Shown here: one piece after another, positions 35,301-47,502 of the stretch
Numbering within the stretch: position 1 is the stretch's first letter
How the letters are laid out: every line of letters begins with the position of its first letter
NCBI GenBank assembly: GCA_017590115.1
Contig: JAGGNK010011003.1
Location: 1,934,558 to 1,998,557, forward strand
Direction: 5' to 3'
DNA: 64,000 bases
Origin: Montifringilla adamsi
Taxonomy: Eukaryota > Chordata > Aves > Passeriformes > Passeridae
Notes under the pieces: model-generated
The model's database searches: none
What the model was told of the DNA's origin: nothing
The model's input: only the letters and a program-made list of their open reading frames with translations
Position numbers and translations under genes: made by a program

Positions 35301-38300
35301 CTTGACTGCCTCCCAGGTCAGGATCAGCTTGGCAGAGTCATTTCTCCAAACAAGGGATGTTTGAAATCTAGCCCAGGTTTTAAGACATGCATTCCAATTT
35401 CTACTAGTGACAGGAAGTGGTATGCAAGGGAAGGGCAGAGGTTCTCTAGGCGTGTTGTGGGGCCAGGTGCTGTCTGTATGATGGAGCTGTCATGAGTGTC
35501 AGCAGCCCTTCAGGTAAGTGGATACCTGAGCTGTGCTGACCCCTGGTCCTGTGTTGCAGGCTCTTGCTGTGACTTACGTGAACACCTCTGCAAACCACAC
35601 AATCGAGGCCTTAACAACAAGTGTTATGATGACTGTATGTGCACTGAAGGTGAGTCCAGCTCTTCGCTCCCTGTCTTGGTTTAAAAGACAGATGTCTGCC
35701 AAGGAAGGCAGAAACCTCCCTTGGAATGAAAAATATGAACCCCTTCCCTCCAAATTAGTATAGCTTTGCAATTATGGGGCTTTCAGGCAAAGATATGAGG
35801 AAAGGAATAACAGTTCTTTACTATCTATATATATAGATATATATATATCTTTATATCTATATATAGATATAGATATATCTATCTATATATATAGATATAT
35901 CTATGTCTTTATATATATATATATCTTTAATTCTATATATCTATATCTGTGTATAGATATATATATCTATATAGATAGATATATTTATATCTTTATATCT
36001 ATATATAGATATATAGATATATCTATATATCTTTACTATCTATATACATATATATCTATATGCATAGCAAGACAAACAAGCAGCAGCGATGCAGCAGCGA
36101 TGCAGCAGCGATGCAGCAGCAATGCAGCAGCAGCAGCACAGACCCAGCCCAGCCTCCGCGGGCGCAGGCGCCGCTCCCTTGGTGCAGTTCCGCTCACAGC
36201 CAGCAGGGGCGCTGCTGGCTCCCGGCGGGCAGGGCGGCCGCGATGATTCCCCCGCGCCTGCAGGGGGCGCTGTGGCGGCTCCGCCGTCTCCCTCACGCGG
36301 CTGTGGCGGGTGGGCCGGGCAGAGACAAAGGGGCTCCCGCTGCCAGCACGGGGGGCAGCTGGGCCCGGTGCCCCTCCGCACGGCAAAATGGACTGCAGCA
36401 GTGTGAAAAACAGGAGCCCATCGCAGTCAACCCAAGCAGGCTCTGCATTTTATGGTGAACACTGAACAGTCAAAGTGACAGAGCTGCCTGTGCCAGCCCA
36501 GGCCAATTCATGATAGCTCTGAACCTTGTCCCAAGGAAGGGTCCACGGCATCACCCTCTATGCTCAGGGCCTCCTGAGCTGGAGGAGGGAGCCAACAGCT
36601 GCATCATTTCTTTTGTGGAAATTCTGCAGCTGAGCCCTGCTTGTCACCACTAGGCACGGAGCAGAGGTCTTGCTGTGGAACAGCCCCATGCTAAGAGACT
36701 AATTACACTATATAATATATACTATACTATTACTATATGATTACATTTCAGGCCCTATTACTCTCTTCCTTCAATTATAAAACAGATCCAGTGAGGCGAA
36801 GCAAGTAGCTCCCTGTTTACAGAGGCTTGGAAGATGCTTTCATCTCACCGCCATATCACACTAAAAATAATCCTCAGGAATAAGTTATTTTAAATAAACT
36901 CAAAGATTCAGAAATTTCTCTCAGAAGAACGCTACATTGCAATCCCAAACTCGTCACAGTGCAGAGGAGATGGATGAGAAGTGTTTTACTGTTGGGCAGC
37001 TTGTCCCATGCAGGTGCTCCTCTGTCAGATCTCATACTGCCAGCTCCCTCTGCCTCAGCTAACTCACAGATTAGTCTGACCTATAGCCCTCAGACCCCTG
37101 AGTTAAATTAGCAGAATAACTTTCTTCACTAAAACAACAACAACAACAACAAAAATTCTTTCTGAAGTCTCAGCCAGCACAGACCCAGCCCAGCCTCCGC
37201 GGGCGCAGGCGCCGCTCCCTTGGTGCAGTTCCGCTCACAGCCAGCAGGGGCGCTGCTGGCTCCCGGCGGGCAGGGCGGCCGCGATGATTCCCCCGCGCCT
37301 GCAGGGGGCGCTGTGGCGGCTCCGCCGTCTCCCTCACGCGGCTGTGGCGGGTGGGCCGGGCAGAGACAAAGGGGCTCCCGCTGCCAGCACGGGGGGCAGC
37401 TGGGCCCGGTGCCCCTCCGCACGGCAAAATGGACTGCAGCAGGAGTCTCGGAGCTGCAGGCTGGAACAGCAGGGGCAAGCAGATCCCCCGGGGTGGCACA
37501 TGGAATTGTAGACTAAGCCACAAGCAGTGGCAGAAGCAGTGTGGGGTCTTGGTGGATGCTGGGTGTTGGGCTAAAGTGTGGCAAAATGCCCAAAGCAGCA
37601 GTCTTGGTGGATGCTAGGTGTTGGGATAAAGTGAGGCAAAATGCCCAAAGCAGTAGCAAGAAACTGCAGGGGCTAGACGGGGGAAGGTACTTGGCACAGA
37701 TCACTGGTGAGGAGCACCCGGGCGGGGTCCTGGCACAGCACACACCGGCTCTGGGCTCCTAAGTGGCAGAGGAGCAAGCTGGCAGGCCCTAGTCACAATG
37801 CCAAAGAGAAAAATAAAAGGAAGAGGGGAAAAAAGAGAAAGGAAAAAACCACAGGGCAACAGAATCTCAGGTCAGACCCACCGTACCGTGTGGCTGCTGA
37901 GCCAGTCACCCCCACTGGAAGGATCAACCCTCGCAGGATCCCAGGCTGCCTCTCACCCATCATGATATTCCTGGAGCTGGGGAGGCAGTGACCATGCTGG
38001 ACATGAAACAAAAGCAAAAGCAAACATGGTTAGGGGACATAAACCATTCCCAAGACACTCCCCAACTTTGTAGTGCTGACTTGGAATAGTGGTTTGTATG
38101 TGAAAGCAGGAGCCAAGCTTTCCTGCTCTTAGCTTCTCTCTGCCACTGACTCACAGTGTGAATATTAATTCTTCTAGGATAACTTGTTTTCTCTCTTGAA
38201 AACAAAGATCCTGATGTCTACCAACCTAACAGAAGAAGCCACAATATATTAACATTTCAGTAGTACTTTCAAGTATCACAGACCATGAAATCACTATTTT

Positions 38301-41033
38301 GTATGACCTTGTGCCTAACATGACTTTCCCAAGTTAATTTCAACTGAGCTTGTAACAATTCAGTAGATGTGGGAAGGACTCAGGCTTTTGTTTCTTAAAA
38401 CTATTTCTGAGGAGTCCACAGCAGTCTTTACTAGGCAGGTGCATTATGAAAGTGTTAAAAGGCACTCTTCTAGTCTAAACATGTTCAGGATCAGCTCCAG
38501 GCACTGAGTCTTGCCTGCCAGAACAAAACTCTGTTTGCCAAGTTTTGTGACCTGCATTAGGTACCCAGTGATTTGACCAGGCTGTTTGCCTACTTTTAAC
38601 CCAGTTAAATGGGCAGCTTTCCTGGAGCTGCAATGTTAAATGATAGTCATCACCTTGGGCATGTTGTGTAACACCACAAGGTCCTAATCAGAGATGACCT
38701 TCTGATAGATTAGCCTAGAAACATGTTTCTGCAATCCTTAATGAGGCTGCCCCAGGCCCTGCTTTATCCTTAAGCTAGTTATAAGTTGATAGCAAATGTG
38801 CATCCTGCGTAGCATAAAAAAGATCCCCAGAGAGGGAAGATCCAGGTAAGATAGACAAGAGGCTTAGATAAGAGTAGAGCTCTGATCATGCATGCTCCCC
38901 TTTTAGGAGGCCAGTTTGCCCTGGGGTGATTGGTAATGAGGGGCACAAACCCAGCTTTTTAAGGTAGCTGGTCTCAGTGTTGCCCAGGGACATAATTCCA
39001 AAGGACTGCTATGTGACATCATCTGGATCTCCAGTGTACTACCAAGGAAAGTTTTAAGCTGTCTTATTACAAAAGCTATAAATCCTCTGCTGCCTGCTCT
39101 AGAAGTTAAAAGAGCTGCAGTTTCTAGAATGATCAAATCAGCTCCTGCCAACCCCAATGACAAGATTCTGCACTACTGAAAAGCAGGGTTTTCATGAGAA
39201 TTATTTACCTACAGGTTATACCCTGTCTGGCCCAACTAGCTACACATTCTGGTGTAACAAAGTCAGACAAGAAACACCGTAAAATCAACCTCTTGGAGCC
39301 AGAAACCAAGTAGTTACCATGACCAGAGGCTCCTGTTACCTTCCACTGCCATGGGAGAATATGTACTCATGGTTTTTACAAATAAAATGTCTTTTTTCGC
39401 CCTTCATACTCACCCGTGCCATATTAGCTAGCTTCCTTCAGACTGTGCACATTTTGCATCTAAAACAGAGAAATTAAAGGAGATGAGCAGTGGGCTTTGG
39501 ATCAGACCTCCCAGTAATAACACTTCACAGCCTCTTCCCTTCTCTCTTGAAGCTTCAGGGAAATAAATAGCAAGGGGAGGTCCCTAGTCATTGCTGCTGC
39601 ACATTAAGTCTGTAGTAATTTCCCAATGGAGAGATTACTTAGACAGTAATGGGAAGTAATAGGAGGAAACCAAGCAGGGCTTCCATAAAATCACTGGAAA
39701 CAATTGGAGTAATTCATTGGTATTTCAAGAATCCTGGGAAACCTGACTGAACAATCCCTGACTGAATCCCAAACCAGAACAGTGAGCCAAACAGAACACC
39801 AGTGCCCAGAGAGCAAAATGCCTTGTCTGTGTGAGGCATTTCTCTCCCACCCTATTTGACACAGCACTAGGACTGTCCCCAGTGCAGCAGTATCTGAGGC
39901 AGAGAAATAGTTGGTGTTACTGCTGGAGTGAGTCCATCATCACTTCTACACAGTAATTTCCCAATGGAGAGATTACTTAGACAGTAATGGGAAGTAATAG
40001 GAGGAAACCAAGCAGGGCTTCCATAAAATCACTGGAAACAATTGGAATAATTCATTGGTATTTCAAGAATCCTGGGAAACCTGACTGAACAATCCCTGAC
40101 TGAATCCCAAACCAGAACAGTGAGCCAAACAGAACACCAGTGCCCAGAGAGCAAAATGCCTTGTCTATGTGAGGCATTTCTCTCCCACCCTATTTGACAC
40201 AGCACTAGGACTGTCCCCAGTGCAGCAGTATCTGAGGCAGAGAAATAGTTGGTGTTACTGCTGGAGTGAGCCCTGGTCCATCATCACTTCTACACATTGT
40301 GAAAAACACCAATCACTTGTTTTTAAAATTGTAAAAGTTTAATAGTAATAAAATGGTCATAAAAATAGTAATATAATTAGAGTAATAAAAATTTGGAAAT
40401 TAGAATATAGGACAATATGAAACAATAAAAACAAAGAGTTATGGATGGTCCTGCCTTTTTCTAGGCAAAATAAGCCCAAAAAAGGACCCACGTTAGCAGA
40501 GGATTAACCCTTAAAAAGCAATAGCCTATTGCATATCCATACATCTCACACATGATGCATAAATCCATTCAAACAAAGGATTCTGTCTGGTCAGTGTCAA
40601 CTTCTTCCTCTGAATCCTGATGGCATCTTCAGGGCTGAGGGAGGCAGGAAGAACTCAATACAAGAGCAATAAATTCTTTTTCTCTGAAAGATTTAGGTGT
40701 CCTGTGGCGTCTATCTGCTGCGAGTCCTCTCTTTAAAAAAGTATCTTACATAGCATAGTTTCTATTTTAACATTATGTTATAACCTAAAATTATATTTAA
40801 CACACTACTTAAGAAAATTAACACAGCATAACTTTCTAACATAACCCATATAATATTCATTTTAATATTTGCAAAAAGCCAATCATAAAATACACATTTT
40901 TCACAACATCTTTTCCATAGGGCTGCGCTGTTACGCCAAATTCCACCGGAACCGAAGAGTGACCCGGAGGAAGGGGCGCTGTGTGGAGCCTGAAACAGCC
41001 AATGGAGAGCAGGGATCTTTCATTAATGTTTAG
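32393..41033 (+). CDS. DRAXIN: DRAXIN, secreted axon-guidance protein (351 aa, 6 coding exons)
   Basis: Coding exons are 32393-32855, 34191-34378, 34762-34873, 35227-35316, 35560-35649 and 40921-41033, all GT-AG with consistent phases (1056 nt). Residues 1-26 form a hydrophobic signal peptide; a second in-frame ATG at 32399 is equally possible. The middle is basic and low in structure, with an RRHSRRDR cluster. Residues about 223-247 ([20 protein letters not shown]) are the strongly conserved stretch in the region reported to bind netrin-1. The C-terminal domain (about 276-340) has ten cysteines, including SCCD and DDCMC, and an NET sequon at 266. Draxin is a secreted repulsive guidance cue acting through netrin-1 and DCC in commissural neurons and as a Wnt antagonist in neural crest. 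The coding part follows a TTTGCAG acceptor at 32376, implying a noncoding exon 1. The last intron (5.3 kb) is loaded with LTRs. Confidence 0.97.
35672..36065 (+). mobile_element. ERV LTR start with AT-rich expansion in DRAXIN intron 6
   Basis: TGTCTTGGTTTAAAAGACAG begins at 35672 and continues with GATATGAGGAAAGGAATAAC and CAGTTCTTTACTA, the start of a passerine ERV LTR known to me from memory. It then runs into the AT microsatellite. The right edge of the element cannot be fixed and may lie beyond 36.4 kb. The element starts 22 nt after the exon 6 splice donor. Confidence 0.55.
35821..36064. repeat. TATA/TAGA-rich microsatellite array
   Basis: About 240 bp of ATATAT, TATCTA and TAGATA units that are largely self-complementary and could form hairpins. 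Assembly in this stretch may be unreliable. Confidence 0.92.
36079..36138 (+). repeat. GCAGCAGCGAT minisatellite
   Basis: Four 11-bp units (GCAGCAGCGAT three times, then GCAGCAGCAAT) followed by a CAG run, immediately before the first GC-rich repeat copy. Confidence 0.9.
36134..36401 (+). repeat. 268-bp GC-rich direct repeat, copy 1, with CTCF-like motifs
   Basis: This appears base-for-base identical to 37175-37442. It is CpG-rich and contains CCAGCAGGGGCGCTG (36200-36214) and CCTGCAGGGGGCGCTGTGG (36257-36275), the latter a good match to the CTCF core consensus. It is probably LTR-derived, as it follows the LTR start at 35672. Confidence 0.85.
36402..37174. other. Intron 6 spacer between the GC-rich repeats
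   Basis: 773 bp without exon or recognised repeat, ending in a short CAA run (about 37133-37153). Confidence 0.4.
37175..37442 (+). repeat. 268-bp GC-rich direct repeat, copy 2
   Basis: It appears identical to 36134-36401, offset 1041 bp, with the same two CTCF-like motifs. The sequences flanking the two copies differ, so this is not a simple tandem array. Confidence 0.85.
37548..37650 (+). repeat. Two-copy tandem repeat, about 55 bp
   Basis: The segment CTTGGTGGATGCTGGGTGTT...AAAATGCCCAAAGCAG occurs twice in succession with a few differences. Confidence 0.85.
37651..39613. other. DRAXIN intron 6 interior
   Basis: No exon seen. 37,700-37,990 may continue the LTR-derived sequence to its left; the remainder looks like ordinary intron. 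Confidence 0.35.
39614..40292 (+). repeat. 338-bp tandem duplication in DRAXIN intron 6
   Basis: Copy 1 (39614-39951) and copy 2 (39952 to about 40292) start AGTAATTTCCCAATGGAGAG. They differ at only a few positions (for example GGAGTAATTC against GGAATAATTC, CTGTGTG against CTATGTG) and by a 6-bp CCCTGG insertion near the end of copy 2. High identity implies a recent event or an assembly duplication. Confidence 0.93.
40298..40905 (-). mobile_element. Solo LTR (TguLTR5-like), antisense, next to DRAXIN exon 7
   Basis: The termini are TGTGAAAAAC... and ...ATTTTTCACA, short inverted repeats with TG/CA ends, flanked on both sides by ACAT (40294-40297 and 40906-40909), a 4-bp target-site duplication. 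The minus-strand reading, with GTGTATTTTATGATTGGC near its start, resembles a common zebra finch LTR group from memory. No internal retroviral sequence is present, so it is a solo LTR. Its right edge is 15 nt upstream of the DRAXIN exon 7 boundary. Confidence 0.85.
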
Positions 41034-41869
41034 GAGGGTGGGACTCCTGCCTGTATGGTCAGGAGCTGGGGTGAAACTGTTTATACCTAGCAGTGGGAAT
41101 TAGAGGAAAAAGCTGAGCAAATGATGGAAGCTGCAGGCTGTGAACATGCAGGTCCCAGCAGACTGAAACTCATGTTCATTATAAATACAGTGGCATCAGC
41201 CTTTTCCATAGCAGGACTGCACTCCCCGTCCCTTCCTTCAGCACATTCCCACCACTGAATTGAGTCCCTCTCTCCGAGTTAGTAAGCAATGATCATGACT
41301 CCCATTCTGATGGTCCTGGCAGGAAAAGGCTCTGCAGTTTCATCTTCTCTCAAGAGAGGCAAGATGTGGAAGATCCTTCAGGGCCAAGGGGATATGAGCT
41401 TAAACTTTACCCCTTAATTATTGCTTGAGAATAAAGGTAGACACATCCTCCTTAAGGACTGGAAGTTCCTAGAGGAGAGGAAATTTCTAGCATCCAGATG
41501 GAATCAAAGATGGGAAATGGATCAGGTGTGTGCCTAGGTGAGAGAGGGCCCTACACACTACCACTGCATCTTGGAACCTGTCATCTTTGGGACCATCCAA
41601 TCCCACTCCATCCTTCCTTCCTTTCTTGCTTTCAGAGAACCACCTGGTTTCTGCAAGGATGTGGCAAGACATCCCAGCCTGTAGCTCTCACTCATTTATC
41701 TATCCTGCCAGGTCTGTTATTTTTAATTATTATTTTTAGAAGCTTTCTGGGGAAGTGATAGTTTTCCTAGTGAGCCAAAAATAAACTTTTTGGTAACAGG
41801 AGATAGGGACAGGCTGTTCCATTGTAGTTAAACCTGTGACATGTTGCATGTGTGTTTCCGTGATATGTA

Positions 41870-41875
41870 AATAAA
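41870..41875 (+). terminator. DRAXIN: DRAXIN polyadenylation signal
   Basis: AATAAA about 840 bp after the stop codon, preceded by TGTGTTTCCGTGATATGTA and followed by a GT-containing stretch. This is the best candidate downstream of the last exon. Confidence 0.6.
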
Positions 41876-41899
41876 GACATGATGGATATCCTTTGTGCA

Positions 41900-44800
41900 A
41901 CTCTTCTGCTTTTTGACTGCACCCAAGGATGTGGAGGAGCCAGAAAAGCCTATAAGGTCAGCAGGTAACACTGATGACTAGAGGTAATCACACAGAACAA
42001 TTGTGCCACTGGTAGAAAAATTTCTCTGCCCAAGGTTGCCTGTATTCTCACTCAAATTGGAGATAACTGTTTCTACCTAGTATAGCCAGCCAGATGTTTC
42101 AAACTTCTTTATATTAATACTTCAGTGATATATTGGAGCAACCTAACCCTAACCCTGTTAACCTGGAGTAGTGGTAACTGGTGAAGATGTTCTTTGCTAC
42201 TGCTAACACCCCAATACCCTGACTTCTGCAGGGAGGCAGCTATGAAGCTTTTCACAGCCAAGAGCCTGGAGACGTATAGCACTTTCTTTAGGAACAGAAA
42301 TATTAATTGTGGTGCTGTGGGCAGAATCCTCTTTACACAGCTTCCCTAAACCCCCTGTGTTCCATTTAGTTAGCCAAAACTCCAATTTGCAATTTTGTTT
42401 ATGCTATGGTGCCACTTTGCATTGTGTATTCACTCAAAGACTGTGAGTGTTACACTTTACATCTCTGAGTGTTCACTCATGGCCACAGAGAAACACTGTG
42501 AATACAATGTCACTTCTGACCTGTGCACACCTGCTAAAGGAGGAATTTGTACGGGAGCACTTGGGCAAAACCTACCACAGAGCTGGATGTAGCTGTTTAG
42601 ATTTCTGTTTACAGCATGACAGTCTCTGAACAAAAGACAGAAGTAAAGAAAGGTGGTTTGCCTTCAGCTCGATGCCACAGCAGCAAGAATTCAATTTATT
42701 AACCCAGGGAGAGCAGTGCAGCCCCTCCTTCAGCCCAGATGGGAATAGTGGGTGGTGCTGCCAGTGCCATTGTCAGTGGAAGCATAAAGGGAAAAAAGGC
42801 TCCTAATTGATCACATTCAATTGCAGAGCTCTCAGCCTCTGGTCTGTGTGACATTGATGAGAACCACATGCACAGGCACTATCAAAACCAGGTTTGATAT
42901 CACACTGCTTTTTAGTGTAGGAGCCAAGATCTGGGGGGAACAGTGCAACTGAAAGCAAGAAGGAAATTTTGCAGGGGTTTTATCCTTAGTGATGCAGATA
43001 TTCCTTGCCTCTTATGCTAGAAATGGGATCCTTGTAGGATCATGGACAGTGTTTTAGGTAAGAATTTTACATATCATGAAATACAAGCAAGTCTGAATTT
43101 TGTCAGAGTTTTTAGACACTAAAAGGAGATTTACTCCTTCAGTTCTTGCTTTTTCAGCCTTCAGTCTGCTATTAAGTCTGAATATAAAGAAAACATTATT
43201 CTTAATTGGTGGGATTAGTTCAGGTCAGTGAAAATTCAGTTAGCTATTATCAGTCAAGTTTACTGATATAATTTACAGATTACAGGATTGATTGTTCACA
43301 TTGGAGTTTCAGAAAGAGAGCCTGTGACCAAGTGTCATTCCTGCTGAGTCAAGCTGTGGTGTCACAGAGGTGGAGCAGGAAGGGTGAGCAGTGGTACAGG
43401 CACATGCTGCATGGCCACAGCAGTGTGAAAAGAATCAGTCTGAATTATGGGTCAGCCAGAACAACTACTGACTTCACAACTGCAGTGCAAAGGAAAGCTG
43501 TTGTGTAAATAACGTGCAAAGGTGTGGAATGCAAGAGCAGCCTGTGATGTAAAACCCCCGGGCAACATTTGTCCAAGCCCAACCCACTTGTGAGCACAGC
43601 AGAGCTTCTTAGTGCCACTCTGTGCTGTCTCAAAGGCATGACAGCAGCTGCAGAGCATCCCCATCATGGGTAACTTTTAGCAGCTTTCCCCTTTCTTCCC
43701 AGCATCTTATAGTCACAATGCTGTCAGTAAGTTTTGCCTTTGGGGGCATTAGGTCTGAACAAGAGAGAGCATGCATGTCAAGCAAGATTTGATTTATATG
43801 TTCTTCTCAACTGATTGTTTAAGAAACCCAAATTAACAATTCACACAAGCTCAGCTTCTCTGCTGTCCCCAGAGAATTTAAGTCAGAGCTCTTGCAAGAT
43901 TGTCTATTGTCTTGAAAGGACTTTGGACCAGGCCCAAACCAGCCATAGCAGGACTCTGTGCAATAATTACTAAAGTTAATCAGAGAGAATGCATGCAAGA
44001 AAGATGAGTGACAAAGTCCCACCCAAAATCCTGTTCTACAGCTACTGCTGTTAGTATCCTCTGAGAGTCCAAGGGTTATGCATCACCTAAAACTGCTTCT
44101 CCAAGGGTGAGAATCATTAAACATGGAAAAGAGAGAACAGCATGCTGATTTGACATAATCATTTCAGCAGCTGCCTGGTCTGCAAATGCTGTTGAATCTC
44201 AGGGATGTTGCTGGTAGTTGCCGAAATTATGACTGCAAGAGAGGCAAGGAGTGGAAGCACAAATTAAAACACTTGGGAATCGTTCTGTCTCAGGTCTGTA
44301 ATAGTCTGCATTCATTTTCGCTTGAAGGTGTTTTATTGAAACCCTCTCTCTTCCCTCCCTCCCCCAATAATTATCCCATTGTAAATCCACAGTGTGAGAA
44401 AGTGCTTCAATTTGAAACCCATGCTATACCAAATTGTTCACATCCATGCCAGTCATTCTCTGCTACATGAAGCCTGGAAAAAAACCATTTCTTTCATATT
44501 TTTTATCAGAAAAAAACCCGAGGGCTGTTGTTTTCTTGGAATGTTCTGAGTGAGCATATGTACTTCATAAAACCACTTCTGGTGTGTCAGTTCATTTTCT
44601 GGAGTGCCAGTGAACCTTCAAGAGTAGTCTCTTAATTGTATCTCAGAGCTTTAGTTAGATTTTAGAAAATCAGAGAAGCAGCTTGTTCTCTGATCAGGAA
44701 GGACTTCCAAGTGCATTTGTCAAGACACCACATTAATGTGGCCTCTCCACTCCCCAAATCACCTTGCCATAGTCTGTTTTGCAGTGCAATTGCAGGAGGA

Positions 44801-47490
44801 GGCTTTCCACAAGCATTACAAAATTCAGTTTCCCCTCCAATCCAGATAATGATTCTATTTGCTGATTTCCCACTGGGATTTAAAAGGGAGTTTGTAGAGC
44901 CAGGCAACTTCTATATGCCCTTCCTCACTACTTATTCAGAAAGGCTCTGTGGCTAATATATATGTATTTGTGCTGAGGTGGTGCCTTCACTGCTCTCAAC
45001 TCCATAGCCAGGGGCAAAACTCAGAGATGCTGATGTCAGCTGCAGCCTTTAGTGGTCTCCAGACTAAACCCCTAGAGAGGGGAAGAAGGGCAGAACTGTG
45101 AGGGGTGAGCTTGTCTCCACCTCCAAGGGCCAGATAAGGACAGCAGGAGCAATTGTATTAACTCAATGGAATTAACCCCGTGGAATTGCTATCATCTTAC
45201 CTTATCTGTACACCAAGGATACAGTGTCCTGAAAATGCAAAGGAAAGCATTTCTGCCTTATTAGCCTCACTTTTATGCTATCAGGAGGGTATCCAGTTGG
45301 GTATTAGGCTTTTACTCAGTCTGCACAAGGCAAACCAATTGATTTTTAAAAACAACAGATTTTGCATAAAACAGCTAATTGCTGGGTATTGGTTGCAGTG
45401 AGCTGAACTCACCTGGAGCAGTCTTCTAGTCACAAAAATCTCTGTATCCAGTCTCCTGGGTAACCTGCTTCTCCCTGCAGGCCTTCTTTAACTTGCTGCT
45501 TATCTTCCTCACCATGTTATGTTGCTTTATCAAACCTGGGGAAGGGAAGAGAGACAGTGGGTTACACAGAGAGGCAATTTACAAGGTACACCAGCACAAA
45601 GCAGAAATAAAAAACAAGCAACCCCCAGATCACACAAGTGTGAGAGACATACAAATGCATAATGTCAGTCATAGCTCTCATTGTTTTCATATCCATGACA
45701 TAATTCCTAAATCCCCTGAGTCCATGACATGCAAGCCCAGGATATAATAAGCAGGGAAGAATTAGCTGCATGATACATTGATGAACAAAATGAAAGCAAG
45801 TGCTTTTATTGTAAAAGGGGAAATGCTCCATGTTAAACAGTGGATTCAATTCAAATTATGGCTCATGCTGCATAAATGATAATGAGACTGTCTCAGGCTG
45901 AGTGAGAATGCTGAAGGGACCAAAGACACCCACATGATGCTGCATCCTAACAGCGCTTATCCTTTAACTGGGACAGTGGAATTTATCTTCAGAACACACA
46001 GTTCTCCTTTGACAGATACCTGTCTTGGCAGAAGGGCATCCTTGTGCACCTCACACACAGCACTGAGCCAGCAATATGGCTGTTCAGTCTCTCTATCTTT
46101 CCCCCCATCCCAACTGTCCTATATTTTTGTCATTTATGTTGAAATCCAGTAATTCCTTGACATTACTGAAACCACTAGCATTGATCTCATTTGATACCAC
46201 TACTTCTGTAGATAGAGGCAGGACTTCCCTGCAAGACACAGTAATGTGTCCAGGCAAGACACAATAATGGAATTGAAGGCACAGCTCATGTGTCATGTGG
46301 CAATAGGTGAGTTATATTTCAATCTTTCATTTGAAAGTGACATATTCAGAGATTCCTGAGGGGACTTTCACAGCCTTTTTATATTTTTTACTGTTCTTCT
46401 GAGCTATGCAGCTAGTCAGTTTTATCTTGATGCTTCCTAGCATTTTCTAGGTAATTTCATTTTAGCATTTAATGCTTTGCCTTGAGAAATCTTGAAGTGT
46501 GCTGCTGTAAGCAGTCAATAGCACTCAGGACACGGTCAAGGACAGGCTGGATAGCACCACATTTGTGGCTTGTTTGAGAATGTCTGATGGTAAGTTCAGC
46601 ACTACACAATTCTCACTGCTTGAACTGGAAATGAGACTGAAGGATGACTCATGCATTTCCACATCCAACTTCTGCAATGAAACTCTGACCCAGCTGACTT
46701 CTTAGAGGCCCCATCTTTTCTTTAAGAAGGAATAATTACAAGAAAGGAACTAACCTAGTAAGACATTGCAGCCTTACACTGCAGACAGCATACATTAGGC
46801 AAGGATGGGAGAGTTTGAGAAATGTCATCCTGACCTCTGGGTTCTGCTATTTCATTTGCCAGACCTGGGGAGAAGGCTGCTGGTATGAACTGGACAGGAA
46901 ATGGTAAGTTATAGCTGAACTGTGTGGGGTTGAATTGGTCACTTACCAACTTCTCTAGCTCTAAAATGAAACTACATTTCTTTCAGAATAAGTAATGAAG
47001 AACTTGTTGTTTGTACCAGGTTTTTAGGCAAAAGGTTCAGTTCATCTAGTTCTAGGGAAAAATCCAGGGCCAAAGGAAGCAACTAAGTACCTGCCAGCCA
47101 TCCTAACTACCTGGCTCAACTCCTAAGACTGAGCTTAACTTGACTTAGCTGTTGGGTGACATAGCTGAGCACAGTTAGCACCTCAAAATAACCTTTTTAT
47201 TGGTGTCTATCAACAGTTTCTTTGTCACTCCTTGCTTTTTGGTCACACCATCAATATATGCGCAAAAACTCTCTTCCTGCAGAAAGCTGCTAAGTCCTTT
47301 GCATGCATTAGCTTTCCCAGACACTGATTAAAATCAAAGTATAATGTTCAGCCTCATCTCACTGCATTGCATGTGCAAGCAGAAGGAAGAGTTTGGCTGG
47401 GTTTTTGGAGCCAACAAACTGATCTGTGCACACTTTGGGTGGGTGTTTGCAGCCAAGAAACTGATATATGCATATTTTTAACTTAATGGT
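41900..47490. other. DRAXIN-AGTRAP intergenic region: no gene seen
   Basis: About 5.6 kb without a supported exon or RNA gene. Open frames are at most 95 codons and unsupported. CCTAACCCTAACCCT at 42141 is only two telomere-like units. Confidence 0.45.
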
Positions 47491-47502
47491 GGCCTTTGAA
47501 AC

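Noticed and set aside
42141..42157. Telomere-like CCTAACCCTAACCCT
   Set aside because: Only two units; too short for an interstitial telomeric array.
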